In this document: positions 7,201 through 14,966 of the stretch, piece by piece | How the letters are laid out: each line of letters begins with the position of its first letter | How positions within the stretch are numbered: the first letter of the stretch is position 1 | Source of the DNA: Suilimivivens sp964507235 | GTDB lineage: Bacteria > Bacillota > Clostridia > Lachnospirales > Lachnospiraceae | DNA: 23,091 nucleotides | NCBI GenBank assembly: GCA_964507235.1 | Contig: CAZDPE010000036.1 | Coordinates: 1-23,091, forward strand | Reading direction: 5' to 3' | Notes under the pieces: model-generated | Database searches by the model: none | Seen by the model: only the letters and a program-made list of their open reading frames with translations | Told to the model about the DNA's origin: nothing | Position numbers and translations under genes: made by a program

Positions 7201-8676
7201 TTAATACCCTCCGTTTGCTACACCCTTGAGGAAATTTACAACAGGCGTGGAATATACTCCAAACAAAATAATAAATACCGTAAAAACTACTAAAGGAACG
7301 AGCATTTTCCAGCTGGGGTCCTTTACGTCCTTAATACTGCTGCCGTCAAAATCCTTTCCCGGAAAAAACGCCCTGATAACAATAGTCAGCATATAAATTG
7401 CCGTCAATAATGCGGAAATCAGAAGACACACAATCCCGGCATACGCCACCGGATTTCCGCTGTCCACAGCTGCCGATGCCAGATTCCATTTACTGATAAA
7501 TCCCGCAAGACCGGGCACTCCCATAAGTCCGAATGCGGAAATCGTAAATACCGTAAATACCCAGGGCATTTTATATCCCAGACCATCCAATTCATGTACA
7601 TAATGCTTATCCGTCTGATGCATAATGGCGCCTGCACAGAAGAAAGAGCTGATTTTCATAACGGCATGGAATATCATATGACTTAAAGCGCCTACCATGC
7701 CGAGAGGCGTCATAAGGGTTGCCCCAAATACAATATAAGACAGATTACTGATAGTGGAATAAGCCAGTCTTCTCTTGATATGGGTTTCCTTTACCGCACG
7801 GCTGCAGCCATACACAATCGTAAACATGGCAATCAGCATTACTACTGTTTGTGCCCACGTACCCTTCAAAAAATCTGTGCCAAAACTGTAATAGGTCAAT
7901 CTTAAAATAGCAAATGCACCGGATTTAACTACTGCCACCGCATGAAGCAGGGCTGTAACAGGAGTTGGCGCCACACAGGCATCAGGAAGCCATGAATTGA
8001 AAGGACAAACTGCGGCTTTCACCCCAAATCCCATAAACGCCATTACATAAATAAGCAAAAGTGTATTCGTTCTGTCTCCGATTTTATTAAGGTCTAAGAC
8101 GCCGCCCAGCACAAAATCCGTGGTGTTTCCATAAATAATAATAAATATTAAGCCCACAAAGGCAAATGCCGCACCGCCCAGTGAATAATACAAATATTTT
8201 CTGCTTGCCAGAATCGCTTCTCTCGTCAGTGTGTGCATAACGAGGGGCACTGTAACCAAAGTGAGCAGCTCATAAAAGAAATACAGGGTAAGCATGTTGC
8301 CTGCCATTGCAATTCCGAGCGTCACTCCATAAGTCATAGTATAAAAAGCAAAAAATGTTTTCTCATGATCTTCCTTAGTCATATATTCAAAAGCATATAA
8401 GGTGGCAAAAGGCCAGAGAGCGGAAACAAGACCTGCAAACACCATACTTAACCCGTCAATTTTAAAAGTAATCGTTAAATTTCCGGTAAATTTTGCCAGG
8501 GTAAACGCTTCCTCCTGATTTCCCGTCAAAAGCCGCCAGACTAATAAGGAATTCAGCACTACAAGCCCTTCCAGAAAAATTTCCATATGCTTTCTCTGCT
8601 TAAAAGGAAGTAAGGGAACCAGTATACCCGTAATTATGGGAAGTAAAATAACAACCAGCATCATAATATCTTTCAT
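7201..8676 (-). CDS. Large antiporter subunit, NuoM/MrpD-like
   Basis: A 491-residue, roughly 14-helix membrane protein of the NuoL/M/N-MrpA/D superfamily. Conserved ion-path residues are present: Glu136 (YFFYELLTL), Lys220 (GFGVKAAVCPFNSWLP), Lys251 (AVVKSGAFAI) and Lys396 (GFISKWNLAS). It is the same length as the gene upstream and the key residues carry the same numbers in both, so the pair looks like a tandem duplication that diverged. It uses PFNSWLP where its relatives have PMHAWLP or PFHAWLP. Start ATG at 8676 has an AAAGGAG ribosome binding site. It is likely one of four ion-pumping modules in a single membrane complex; whether it moves Na+ or H+ cannot be told. Confidence 0.92.
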   Translation of the reverse strand: MKDIMMLVVILLPIITGILVPLLPFKQRKHMEIFLEGLVVLNSLLVWRLLTGNQEEAFTLAKFTGNLTITFKIDGLSMVFAGLVSALWPFATLYAFEYMTKEDHEKTFFAFYTMTYGVTLGIAMAGNMLTLYFFYELLTLVTVPLVMHTLTREAILASRKYLYYSLGGAAFAFVGLIFIIIYGNTTDFVLGGVLDLNKIGDRTNTLLLIYVMAFMGFGVKAAVCPFNSWLPDACVAPTPVTALLHAVAVVKSGAFAILRLTYYSFGTDFLKGTWAQTVVMLIAMFTIVYGCSRAVKETHIKRRLAYSTISNLSYIVFGATLMTPLGMVGALSHMIFHAVMKISSFFCAGAIMHQTDKHYVHELDGLGYKMPWVFTVFTISAFGLMGVPGLAGFISKWNLASAAVDSGNPVAYAGIVCLLISALLTAIYMLTIVIRAFFPGKDFDGSSIKDVKDPSWKMLVPLVVFTVFIILFGVYSTPVVNFLKGVANGGY

Positions 8677-8691
8677 ATCCCTTCTCCTTTC

Positions 8692-10167
8692 CTATACAAT
8701 CTTTGTTACAAACTGCTGTATAAAATTAATCAGCACATTGGGGAATAATCCGGCCAGCACCGATAAAATGGTAAGTATCAGCACCGGTATTGTCATAAGG
8801 CCATTCGGCTCTTTTTTCTGCAGCTTCTGATAATCGTAATCCGCTCCTGGGAAAAAACCATGAATTGTAACCGGAAGCAGATATCCTGCCGTCAGAAGCG
8901 CACTGATTAACAAAATCACAGGCCCAATCCAGGAAAATCCCGGCATACCGGACTCAAGGGCTCCCACTGCCAGATACCACTTGCTGACAAAGCCTCCCGT
9001 AGGCGGTATTCCAATCAGGCCCAGGGATACAATCGTATAACACCAGATGAGCAGCGGCATTTCCTTGCCGATTCCCCTGAGTTCATCCACCCTTGTTTTT
9101 CCGGTTTTATAAATAATGGCTCCTGCGCAAAGGAACAGCGCCGCCTTAATAAATGCATGACAAATCACATGCAGCACACCTCCCGTTACGGAGCCTGCGT
9201 CCATTACGGAAAGACCGAACAAAATATAGGATACCTGGCTGACAGTAGAATAAGCCAGCCTTTTTTTCAGTACAGGCTCTCTGTAAGCTAACATAGAACC
9301 CATAAATATGGTAATAAGTGCAAGTATCATAAAGACTGTCTGCACCCAGGTTCCTCTCAAAAAGGAAGCGCCGAACAAATAATAAACGACACGCACAATA
9401 CCAAGCACGCCAGCTTTTACAATTACTGCGGATAAAACGGCAGAAGCCGGCGCCGGCGCTGCCGGATGGGCCGCAGGCAGCCATGCATGCATGGGAAACA
9501 TGCCCGCTTTAACAGAAAAGCCCAGAATCATTGCAAAGGCAGCCGCAAGCAGCAGCGGAACATTCCCCGCTGCAAGTTCCGGATTAATCACTCCGCCCTC
9601 ACTGAAGGAAAGTGTATTTCCATATTTGCTCAGAAAATATAATCCAAATAAAGCCATATAGGCGCCGCACAAAGAATAAAACAAGTACTTAAGCCCGGCC
9701 ATAACAGCTTCCCTGGATCCGTTATGCAGCACTAAAGGCATGGATGCCAGTGTAAGCATTTCAAAGAACAGATAAAAAGTAATGATATTTCCTGCAAAGC
9801 AGAGAGCCATCAGAATGCCGAATACAATCAGATAATATCCGTAATATCTTTTTTCTTTCTGCTCATGCTTCATATATTCAAAAGAAAAAAAGCCGGCACA
9901 CACAAACACAATTATTGTCATCCCCGCAAATACCGCTCCCATACTGTCTATTTTAAACAGAATGGGAAGATTATCCGTAAGATTAAATAAAAGAAGCATC
10001 TCTCCTCTTACCATAATAATGGCAAGCAGTCCTAAAAGGGCGGTAATAATAAGGGATACCCCGGTTGTGATTAACAGGGCCTGCCTGTTTTTCATTTCCC
10101 TTCTGACAAGTATGTATATTCCCATCAGGATTGGAAATAAAATTGGTAATAACATAAAATAAATCAC
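8692..10167 (-). CDS. Large antiporter subunit, MrpD/NuoM-like
   Basis: A 491-residue polytopic protein of the proton-conducting transporter family. Ion-path residues: Glu136 (YLFFEMLTL), Lys220 (GFSVKAGMFPMHAWLP), Lys251 (AVIVKAGVLGI) and Lys396 (GGFVSKWYLAV). The HPAAPAPASA segment after TM7 is also found in the 708-residue subunit (HPVAPAPASA). The start is GTG at 10167, chosen because an AAGGAGG sits six bases upstream; an in-frame ATG four codons later has no better signal. It is 12 bp downstream of the preceding gene and 15 bp upstream of the next, inside the operon. Confidence 0.92.
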   Translation of the reverse strand: MIYFMLLPILFPILMGIYILVRREMKNRQALLITTGVSLIITALLGLLAIIMVRGEMLLLFNLTDNLPILFKIDSMGAVFAGMTIIVFVCAGFFSFEYMKHEQKEKRYYGYYLIVFGILMALCFAGNIITFYLFFEMLTLASMPLVLHNGSREAVMAGLKYLFYSLCGAYMALFGLYFLSKYGNTLSFSEGGVINPELAAGNVPLLLAAAFAMILGFSVKAGMFPMHAWLPAAHPAAPAPASAVLSAVIVKAGVLGIVRVVYYLFGASFLRGTWVQTVFMILALITIFMGSMLAYREPVLKKRLAYSTVSQVSYILFGLSVMDAGSVTGGVLHVICHAFIKAALFLCAGAIIYKTGKTRVDELRGIGKEMPLLIWCYTIVSLGLIGIPPTGGFVSKWYLAVGALESGMPGFSWIGPVILLISALLTAGYLLPVTIHGFFPGADYDYQKLQKKEPNGLMTIPVLILTILSVLAGLFPNVLINFIQQFVTKIV

Positions 10168-10179
10168 AGTAAACCTCCT

Positions 10180-11673
10180 TTATGCGAACATGGAAAGACC
10201 CTGTTCAATCAAATCTACTATAGGCTGTGAACTGATACCGAGCACTACATTTAAAATAATGAAACAGACTAATGTTACTGCATAAAGCTTCATGCTCTTA
10301 AAGGTAACAACCTCATATTTGCTTTCTTCAACAGGTGTATAAATACGAATCACTGTCTTCATAAAATAAATGGCATTTAATATGGTACTGATCGCCAGCA
10401 CAATCAATGCCGGCAGCATTTTCCCCTGATTCTGGACCGCTGCCTGAGCAAATAACAGTTTACTGATAAATCCTGAAAACATAGGCACACCTACCATGGA
10501 TAGGGATCCTACCGTAAATGCAACTCCCGCCCATTTATTTCTGTAAGCCGCACCTGTCAAATCAATAAATTTTCTGCTGCCGCCGGACACATCCGTAAGT
10601 CCGATAGCCGCAATAAACAGCAGGGACTTTGTAGCCGCATGTGACAGAATATGAAATACGCTGGCTGTCATACCTGCCTGGGTTCCCATTCCGATACCCA
10701 TATAAATATATCCGATTTGAGCTACGGAGGAAAAAGCAATCATCCTTCGGATGTCATTTTCCTCAATAGCATTTAAGGAACCGAAAATCATGCCCATAAA
10801 GCCAAATACAAACAAAACGTCTATAATTCTGGTGCCGTCAAAAATATCAAAGCCAATGACCCTGTAAATAATTTTCATCAGCAAAAATATGTATCCTTTA
10901 GACACAAGACTTGACAGCATTGCCGCTGAAGAAACTGTGGAATAACCATAAGCATCCGGCAGCCATGCATGAAACGGAAACAACGCACTCTTAATGGCAA
11001 GTCCCACGCTCATCAATGCAATTGTTATGAGAAGTGGGACATGATAGGTTCCCTCTGCCATAATCAATTCCACGGATTCTTTGATATTGCTCATCAAAAG
11101 ATGCCCTGTCAGATCATACAGCGTACAAATTCCGAGCAGCAGCATACCTGAACCCAAAAGACTCATAATCATATATCTGACAGCCGCTTCTATGGTTCTT
11201 CCGTTTTGACGAATCATAATCAGACCGCAGGCTGCGATAGTATTAATTTCTACAAAAACATATGCGGTAAATAAGTCATTTGTATAAACAAGTGCAAGAA
11301 GAGAGCTTAAAAGCAGGTTCACCAAAATGTAATAGAGATTATGCTTACTCTCCACCACCTCTTCATCCAGCTTTTTCCTTCCTCCAAGCATGGATAACAG
11401 CATAATAATACAAAAAAACAACGCCATTAACGCTTCCAAAATACCTGCACGTATCTCATTGCCCCAGGGCGCCGGAAAATGCCCCATCATATAGGTATAG
11501 CTTTCTCCTGTTCCGATCAGATATACCAATAAGACCAGGGACAAAATTCCTACCAGGGAAACAACCAGCGTATTAACCCATCTGGCCGCTTTCCGGGGAA
11601 GAACAGAGCAGACCGTTCCGGAAAACATGGATAAAATAATTGAGAAAAAAGGAAAATTCTGTATAAAATCCAT
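10180..11673 (-). CDS. mrpD: Large antiporter subunit, MrpD/MbhH-like
   Basis: A 497-residue, roughly 14-helix protein. It follows mrpC directly, which is the position of mrpD in Mrp operons and mbhH in archaeal Mbh clusters, and it is the most MrpD-like of the four large subunits. Conserved residues: Glu142 (YVFVEINTIAACGL, the MrpD/NuoN-like TM5 motif), Lys228 (GLAIKSALFPFHAWLPDAY), Lys259 (SLVSKGYIFLL) and Lys405 (GFISKLLFAQ). The start ATG at 11673 abuts the stop of mrpC and has AAGGAGG eight bases upstream, so the two are translationally coupled. Three more large subunits follow, which ordinary Mrp operons lack. Confidence 0.92.
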   Translation of the reverse strand: MDFIQNFPFFSIILSMFSGTVCSVLPRKAARWVNTLVVSLVGILSLVLLVYLIGTGESYTYMMGHFPAPWGNEIRAGILEALMALFFCIIMLLSMLGGRKKLDEEVVESKHNLYYILVNLLLSSLLALVYTNDLFTAYVFVEINTIAACGLIMIRQNGRTIEAAVRYMIMSLLGSGMLLLGICTLYDLTGHLLMSNIKESVELIMAEGTYHVPLLITIALMSVGLAIKSALFPFHAWLPDAYGYSTVSSAAMLSSLVSKGYIFLLMKIIYRVIGFDIFDGTRIIDVLFVFGFMGMIFGSLNAIEENDIRRMIAFSSVAQIGYIYMGIGMGTQAGMTASVFHILSHAATKSLLFIAAIGLTDVSGGSRKFIDLTGAAYRNKWAGVAFTVGSLSMVGVPMFSGFISKLLFAQAAVQNQGKMLPALIVLAISTILNAIYFMKTVIRIYTPVEESKYEVVTFKSMKLYAVTLVCFIILNVVLGISSQPIVDLIEQGLSMFA

Positions 11674-12048
11674 TTATAATCCCTCCTTTTTCAGCCTGAT
11701 GGAAATTTCATCCAAATCCAAAGTATGGTATCTCCGGTATAAACGAATTGTAAGCGACAGCATTAACGCTGAAACCGATACTGAAACCACAATACCGGTC
11801 AGTACCAGTCCGCTGGGAATCGGATTAATATAGGCTTCTACATCCTGCACGCCGTTTACTACAATCGGAACCGTTCTTCCGCTGATATATCCTTTTTCCG
11901 CCAAAAAAAGATATACCGCAGAATCCATAATATTCAAGCCTATGATTTTCTTTATCAGATTTTTCTGAAGCAGCAGATTGGTAAATCCGATGACAAACAA
12001 AATCATGGCAACTGCTTCTCCATAATTAATAAATAAATTGGGACCCAT
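11674..12048 (-). CDS. mrpC: MrpC/MnhC/MbhG subunit (NuoK-like)
   Basis: A 124-residue protein with three membrane helices, homologous to NuoK of complex I. The family signature NPIPSGLVLTGIVVSVS (usually DP-LPQALVLTAIVIG) is present at about 79-95, and KKIIGLNIMDSAVYLF is in the second helix. The acidic C-terminus (LDLDEISIRLKKEG) lies in the cytoplasm. The gene overlaps nothing but touches both neighbours: its ATG directly follows the TAA of the upstream gene, with an AAAGGAG ribosome binding site, and its own TAA is followed at once by the ATG of the MrpD-like gene. It is essential for assembly in studied Mrp complexes. Confidence 0.93.
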   Translation of the reverse strand: MGPNLFINYGEAVAMILFVIGFTNLLLQKNLIKKIIGLNIMDSAVYLFLAEKGYISGRTVPIVVNGVQDVEAYINPIPSGLVLTGIVVSVSVSALMLSLTIRLYRRYHTLDLDEISIRLKKEGL

Positions 12049-13023
12049 TTAAAAATCTCCTTTACGAAACATCACATAAAAGGTATACATTGTGCAGGCA
12101 ACCACCATACCTACACAGATATTCAATACCAGAATTAAACCACTGCTCAAAATATGTCCCGGAGTGCCAAGGGGAATATGACTCTCCAGATGGTTGGCTC
12201 CTGTATAGAAGGAATAGCTTTTTGCCAGACAATAGGTTGTCAGCGCTGCAAAGCTAATCCATTTATAGGTTTTTTCCGTAAACAGCTTCTCTGTCTTTTT
12301 AAATCCGAAGGCATTCAGATACAATATTAACCCTGCGCCGATAATCGCACCGCCGGAAAATCCGCCGCCCGGTGACAAATGTCCGTTTAAAATCACATAG
12401 ATGCCGAACAAAATAATCAGCGGCACCAATACGGCTGCCCCTGCCTGCAGAATTGCATCATTCTTCGGCTCAAAAATACGGTCATTTTCCGGTTCCTCAT
12501 ATGCTTTACCGTCTTTATTTTTCTTTTTATTGACACGAAGAAGTATTAAAACGGTAATTGTTGCAACAAATAAAACATTGGATTCTCCAAATGTATCAAA
12601 AGCACGATAATCCAGAATCATGCCCGTTACAATATTCACTGCTCCGGTTTCCTGCAGTCCGCTTTCTATATAACGTGCAGGAACTTCATTATTTACGGGC
12701 CTGTCCGCCGTTCCTGTCTGGGGAAGGTATGAAACCGTATATAATAAAAGACCGGCCAAAGCGATACAAAATAAAACAGCCGCTGCCACGTATACTCTAT
12801 GAAAGAAAATCAGCTTATCATTATGTTCAACATCATATACCTTATCCCTGATCATCTGTTTTTCCCTCATACGCTCCTGGATTGTGGACTCCTCTGCCTC
12901 CCATTCCTTTTGAGGCTTCATTTCCACCTCTCCAAGATAAGGGTCCTTACTTCCCGAAAGCCATCTGAAAAAATAAAAGGCTCTCGTTTTTTCATATTCT
13001 TCCTGAGGTCTTAATTTACTCAT
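12049..13023 (-). CDS. mrpB: Fused MbhE-like/MrpB (MnhB) subunit
   Basis: A 324-residue protein joining two parts that are separate in archaeal Mbh. After a hydrophilic, highly charged N-terminus of about 75 residues there is one helix (VYVAAAVLFCIALAGLLLYT), an extracytoplasmic stretch and MbhE-like VTGMILDYRAFDTFGESNVLF, then a charged linker and an MnhB domain (about 190-324) with the signature LSPGGGFSGGAIIGAGLIL. In Bacillus Mrp the first part belongs to the C-terminus of MrpA. The start is ATG at 13023 (MSKLRPQ), chosen for its GGAGG ribosome binding site; it overlaps the upstream gene by 8 bp. A longer open frame to 13086 lies inside that gene and is rejected. Confidence 0.9.
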   Translation of the reverse strand: MSKLRPQEEYEKTRAFYFFRWLSGSKDPYLGEVEMKPQKEWEAEESTIQERMREKQMIRDKVYDVEHNDKLIFFHRVYVAAAVLFCIALAGLLLYTVSYLPQTGTADRPVNNEVPARYIESGLQETGAVNIVTGMILDYRAFDTFGESNVLFVATITVLILLRVNKKKNKDGKAYEEPENDRIFEPKNDAILQAGAAVLVPLIILFGIYVILNGHLSPGGGFSGGAIIGAGLILYLNAFGFKKTEKLFTEKTYKWISFAALTTYCLAKSYSFYTGANHLESHIPLGTPGHILSSGLILVLNICVGMVVACTMYTFYVMFRKGDF

Positions 13024-13309
13024 GGGATTGTTCCTCCCTTTCTGTTTTTTCCTGCTCCTTAACGTCCTTTTCAATCTGAATAGCATGTATCTTCTTTAAG
13101 GTCGCAAAAAACAGGATACTGGTAACCCCGGCGCCTACCGCAGCCTCAGTAATGGCCAAATCCGGAGATTCCAGACATACCCACAAAATTGACATTACCA
13201 GACTATAGGACATATAGATAAGTATGGAGTTAAGCAGATTTTTAGAAAAACTGACGGATACTGCACATACAATCAGAAATCCCATCAGCATCAATTGAAA
13301 TATTGTCAT
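13016..13309 (-). CDS. MbhD-like subunit (DUF4040; MrpA C-terminal homologue)
   Basis: A 97-residue protein with three membrane helices and the hallmark SPDLAITEAAVGAGVTSILF shared by MbhD and the C-terminal part of MrpA; the acidic Glu in TEAAVGAG is conserved in that family. Its cytoplasmic tail is rich in Lys and Glu. In Bacillus this module is fused to MrpA; here it stands alone, as in archaeal Mbh clusters, which is one reason to call the operon Mbh-like. The start ATG overlaps the mrpG stop (ATGA) and the stop overlaps the next gene by 8 bp, so all three are translationally coupled. Confidence 0.9.
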   Translation of the reverse strand: MTIFQLMLMGFLIVCAVSVSFSKNLLNSILIYMSYSLVMSILWVCLESPDLAITEAAVGAGVTSILFFATLKKIHAIQIEKDVKEQEKTEREEQSHE

Positions 13310-13716
13310 AACTGCCTCCCTTCCGAAGCCTCATCCAAAGACTCTTTTTCACTTTTTATTGTTTCCAGTTCTTCTTCCAGCTGTTCCAGATTGTCATATA
13401 CCGTACAATGCTCCTTCAGATTTTCATTGGTCGATACCTCGAGCCTTGAAAGCATATGAGAGCATACGGGGGATGCAAACCAGAAAAATACAACAATCAA
13501 TGCCAGCTTCAGCGTAGTAAAATTTAATCCGCAGAAAATCATCAGTCCAACCAGGGAAAAACTGATGCCGAGCGTATCTCCCATAGCCGCTGCATGCATG
13601 CGGTTCAATACATAATCAAGGTGAAAAACACCATAAACTTCTATCAGAAAAATAACAAGACCGCAAAGAAGCATTGCTGCTCCTGCTATAAACCGAACCC
13701 ATTCCAATATCTGCAT
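13306..13716 (-). CDS. mrpG: MrpG/MnhG/MbhC subunit
   Basis: A 136-residue protein with three membrane helices and the MnhG signature VLNRMHAAAMGDTLGISFSL (about 37-56). The C-terminus is a hydrophilic, Glu-rich tail (EQLEEELETIKSEKESLDEA) likely to form a short helix in the cytoplasm; this tail is longer than in typical MrpG. It is a small core subunit needed for the Mrp antiporter complex. Start ATG at 13716 has a TAGGAGGTG ribosome binding site; the stop overlaps the next start. Confidence 0.93.
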   Translation of the reverse strand: MQILEWVRFIAGAAMLLCGLVIFLIEVYGVFHLDYVLNRMHAAAMGDTLGISFSLVGLMIFCGLNFTTLKLALIVVFFWFASPVCSHMLSRLEVSTNENLKEHCTVYDNLEQLEEELETIKSEKESLDEASEGRQL

Positions 13717-13727
13717 ACCGGCACCTC

Positions 13728-14084
13728 CTACTTTTCATTTCCAGTTTCTTTTGCATCATCATGCCCCTGCGTTTCATGACGCTTTTCTTCATAAATACCC
13801 ATGTACACTTTAACAAGCATGACAACAGCCAGAAAACTCACCATAGCATAAATCAGACAGATATCCACAAGATAACCTTCATCAAGCAAAAGCGACATTA
13901 CTGCAATGATTACCATAACCATAGTTCCCATCATATTAACAGCAACGATTCTGTCCGCTATTCTCGGCCCCTTTATGGCACGAATCAGACAGGCAAACAA
14001 CATAAGGGCAAGTATAAAAAGGGCTAACCAGTAAATACCATTATAAGCAGCCTGCAATGCAGTAAGCTTTTCCTGCAATTCCAT
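13728..14084 (-). CDS. mrpF: MrpF/MnhF/MbhB subunit
   Basis: A 118-residue protein with three membrane helices and the MrpF signature GPRIADRIVAVNMMGTMVM at about 39-57, followed by LLLDEGYLVDICLIYAMVSFLAVV. The tail is charged and His/Asp-rich (EEKRHETQGHDDAKETGNEK). It sits between mrpE and mrpG, the standard E-F-G order. The start ATG is 2 nt after the mrpE stop, so the genes are coupled. Confidence 0.93.
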   Translation of the reverse strand: MELQEKLTALQAAYNGIYWLALFILALMLFACLIRAIKGPRIADRIVAVNMMGTMVMVIIAVMSLLLDEGYLVDICLIYAMVSFLAVVMLVKVYMGIYEEKRHETQGHDDAKETGNEK

Positions 14085-14086
14085 AA

Positions 14087-14551
14087 TTATTCCATCCTTT
14101 CCAGTTTTTTAAGCAAATCTACAAAAACAGATCTGTTAATTCCTTCTGCCAACTCCTTATCAAGACAATGAACAACATATTCATCACCCTCCATGGAAAC
14201 GGTAATGGTTCCCGGGGTCAGCGTAATGGAATCAGCAAGCGCAACTCTTGCCAGATTTGATTTTAAATCGGCTTTAAATTTCACTACAGCCGGTTCGATA
14301 ACATAACGGGACGACATTATCATTTTAATTACAGCGTAATTAGCCTTAATAATTTCCTTTATCAGAATAAATACATATTGCAGGATATAAATGAGCTTTT
14401 TTACCATTAAAATATCAGTCCTCGGGCTGTAATTCATAAATTTGCAGATAAAAGCATACATTACGCCTGCAATTACTACACCAAAGGCTGCGATTTCCAA
14501 TGTAAACCGGCCATTAAAAATAATCCATATCAGAAAAAATATTATGTACAT
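14087..14551 (-). CDS. mrpE: MrpE/MnhE/MbhA subunit
   Basis: First gene of the operon: a 154-residue protein with two or three N-terminal membrane helices and a cytoplasmic MnhE domain. Family features include VFILIKEIIKANYAVIKMIM, LKSNLARVALADSITLTPGTITV and the DEYVVHCLD strand. In studied Mrp complexes MrpE lies at the interface between subunits and affects complex stability. The start ATG at 14551 has a GAAGAGG ribosome binding site. It begins 34 bp after the trxA stop, with a hairpin (14575-14600) between, and I see no clear promoter in the gap, so transcription may enter from trxA or from an unrecognised promoter. Confidence 0.93.
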   Translation of the reverse strand: MYIIFFLIWIIFNGRFTLEIAAFGVVIAGVMYAFICKFMNYSPRTDILMVKKLIYILQYVFILIKEIIKANYAVIKMIMSSRYVIEPAVVKFKADLKSNLARVALADSITLTPGTITVSMEGDEYVVHCLDKELAEGINRSVFVDLLKKLERME

Positions 14552-14574
14552 ACCAATACCTCTTCACAATCAGA

Positions 14575-14600
14575 CAGGTGCTGCATTATGCCAGCACCTG
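14575..14600 (-). other. Strong hairpin at the trxA stop codon
   Basis: CAGGTGCTG pairs perfectly with CAGCACCTG (9 bp) around GCATAATG, which contains the trxA TAA stop. No T-run follows (TCTGATTGTG), so it is not a typical terminator. It could reduce read-through into mrpE or protect the trxA 3' end. Confidence 0.5.
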
Positions 14601-14906
14601 CGCTACTTTTTCTTCTAATTCATTTTTGGAAACAGCCCCTACGGTAGTTGATACTGCTTCACCGTTTTTAAATATAATAATAGTCGGAATCGACATAACA
14701 CGGTATTTTCCTGCAAGCTCCATATTTTCATCTATGTTGCATTTTCCCACTTTACATTTACCTGCAAAAGCGTCTGCAAGACCGGCAACAATAGGGGCCA
14801 TCATCTTACAGGGACCGCACCAGTCCGCATAAAAATCTACTAATACGGGAGTTTCACTTTTTAATACTTCTTCTTCAAAATTGCTTTCCGTAATTTTTAA
14901 TTCCAT
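14586..14906 (-). CDS. trxA: Thioredoxin
   Basis: A 106-residue protein of standard thioredoxin length with the active site WCGPCK (Cys30, Cys33), the buried Asp24 in VDFYADW and the cis-proline loop MSIPT. It reduces disulfides in cytoplasmic proteins using thioredoxin reductase, which is not in the window. Start ATG at 14906 has an AAGGAGG ribosome binding site. It lies 47 bp downstream of trmB and 34 bp upstream of mrpE, and may be cotranscribed with either, though hairpins flank it on both sides. Confidence 0.96.
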   Translation of the reverse strand: MELKITESNFEEEVLKSETPVLVDFYADWCGPCKMMAPIVAGLADAFAGKCKVGKCNIDENMELAGKYRVMSIPTIIIFKNGEAVSTTVGAVSKNELEEKVAQVLA

Positions 14907-14946
14907 GATTTTTACCTCCTTAAAATAAGATTTAGTATTCCATTAA

Positions 14947-14966
14947 AAGCGCATTATATGCGGCTT
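14947..14966 (-). terminator. Weak hairpin/terminator at the trmB stop
   Basis: AAG-C-CGCAT pairs with ATGCG-CTT on the minus strand, with a one-base bulge and a loop ATA, followed by TTTT and AATGG. The trmB TAA stop spans the loop and stem. The short stem and four T make only partial termination likely. Confidence 0.4.

Noticed and set aside
5073..11673. Interpretation as a piece of NADH dehydrogenase (nuoLMN)
   Set aside because: The large subunits are of that superfamily, but the linked genes are MrpE/F/G/B/C-type and no NuoA-J redox or quinone-site gene is present in the window.
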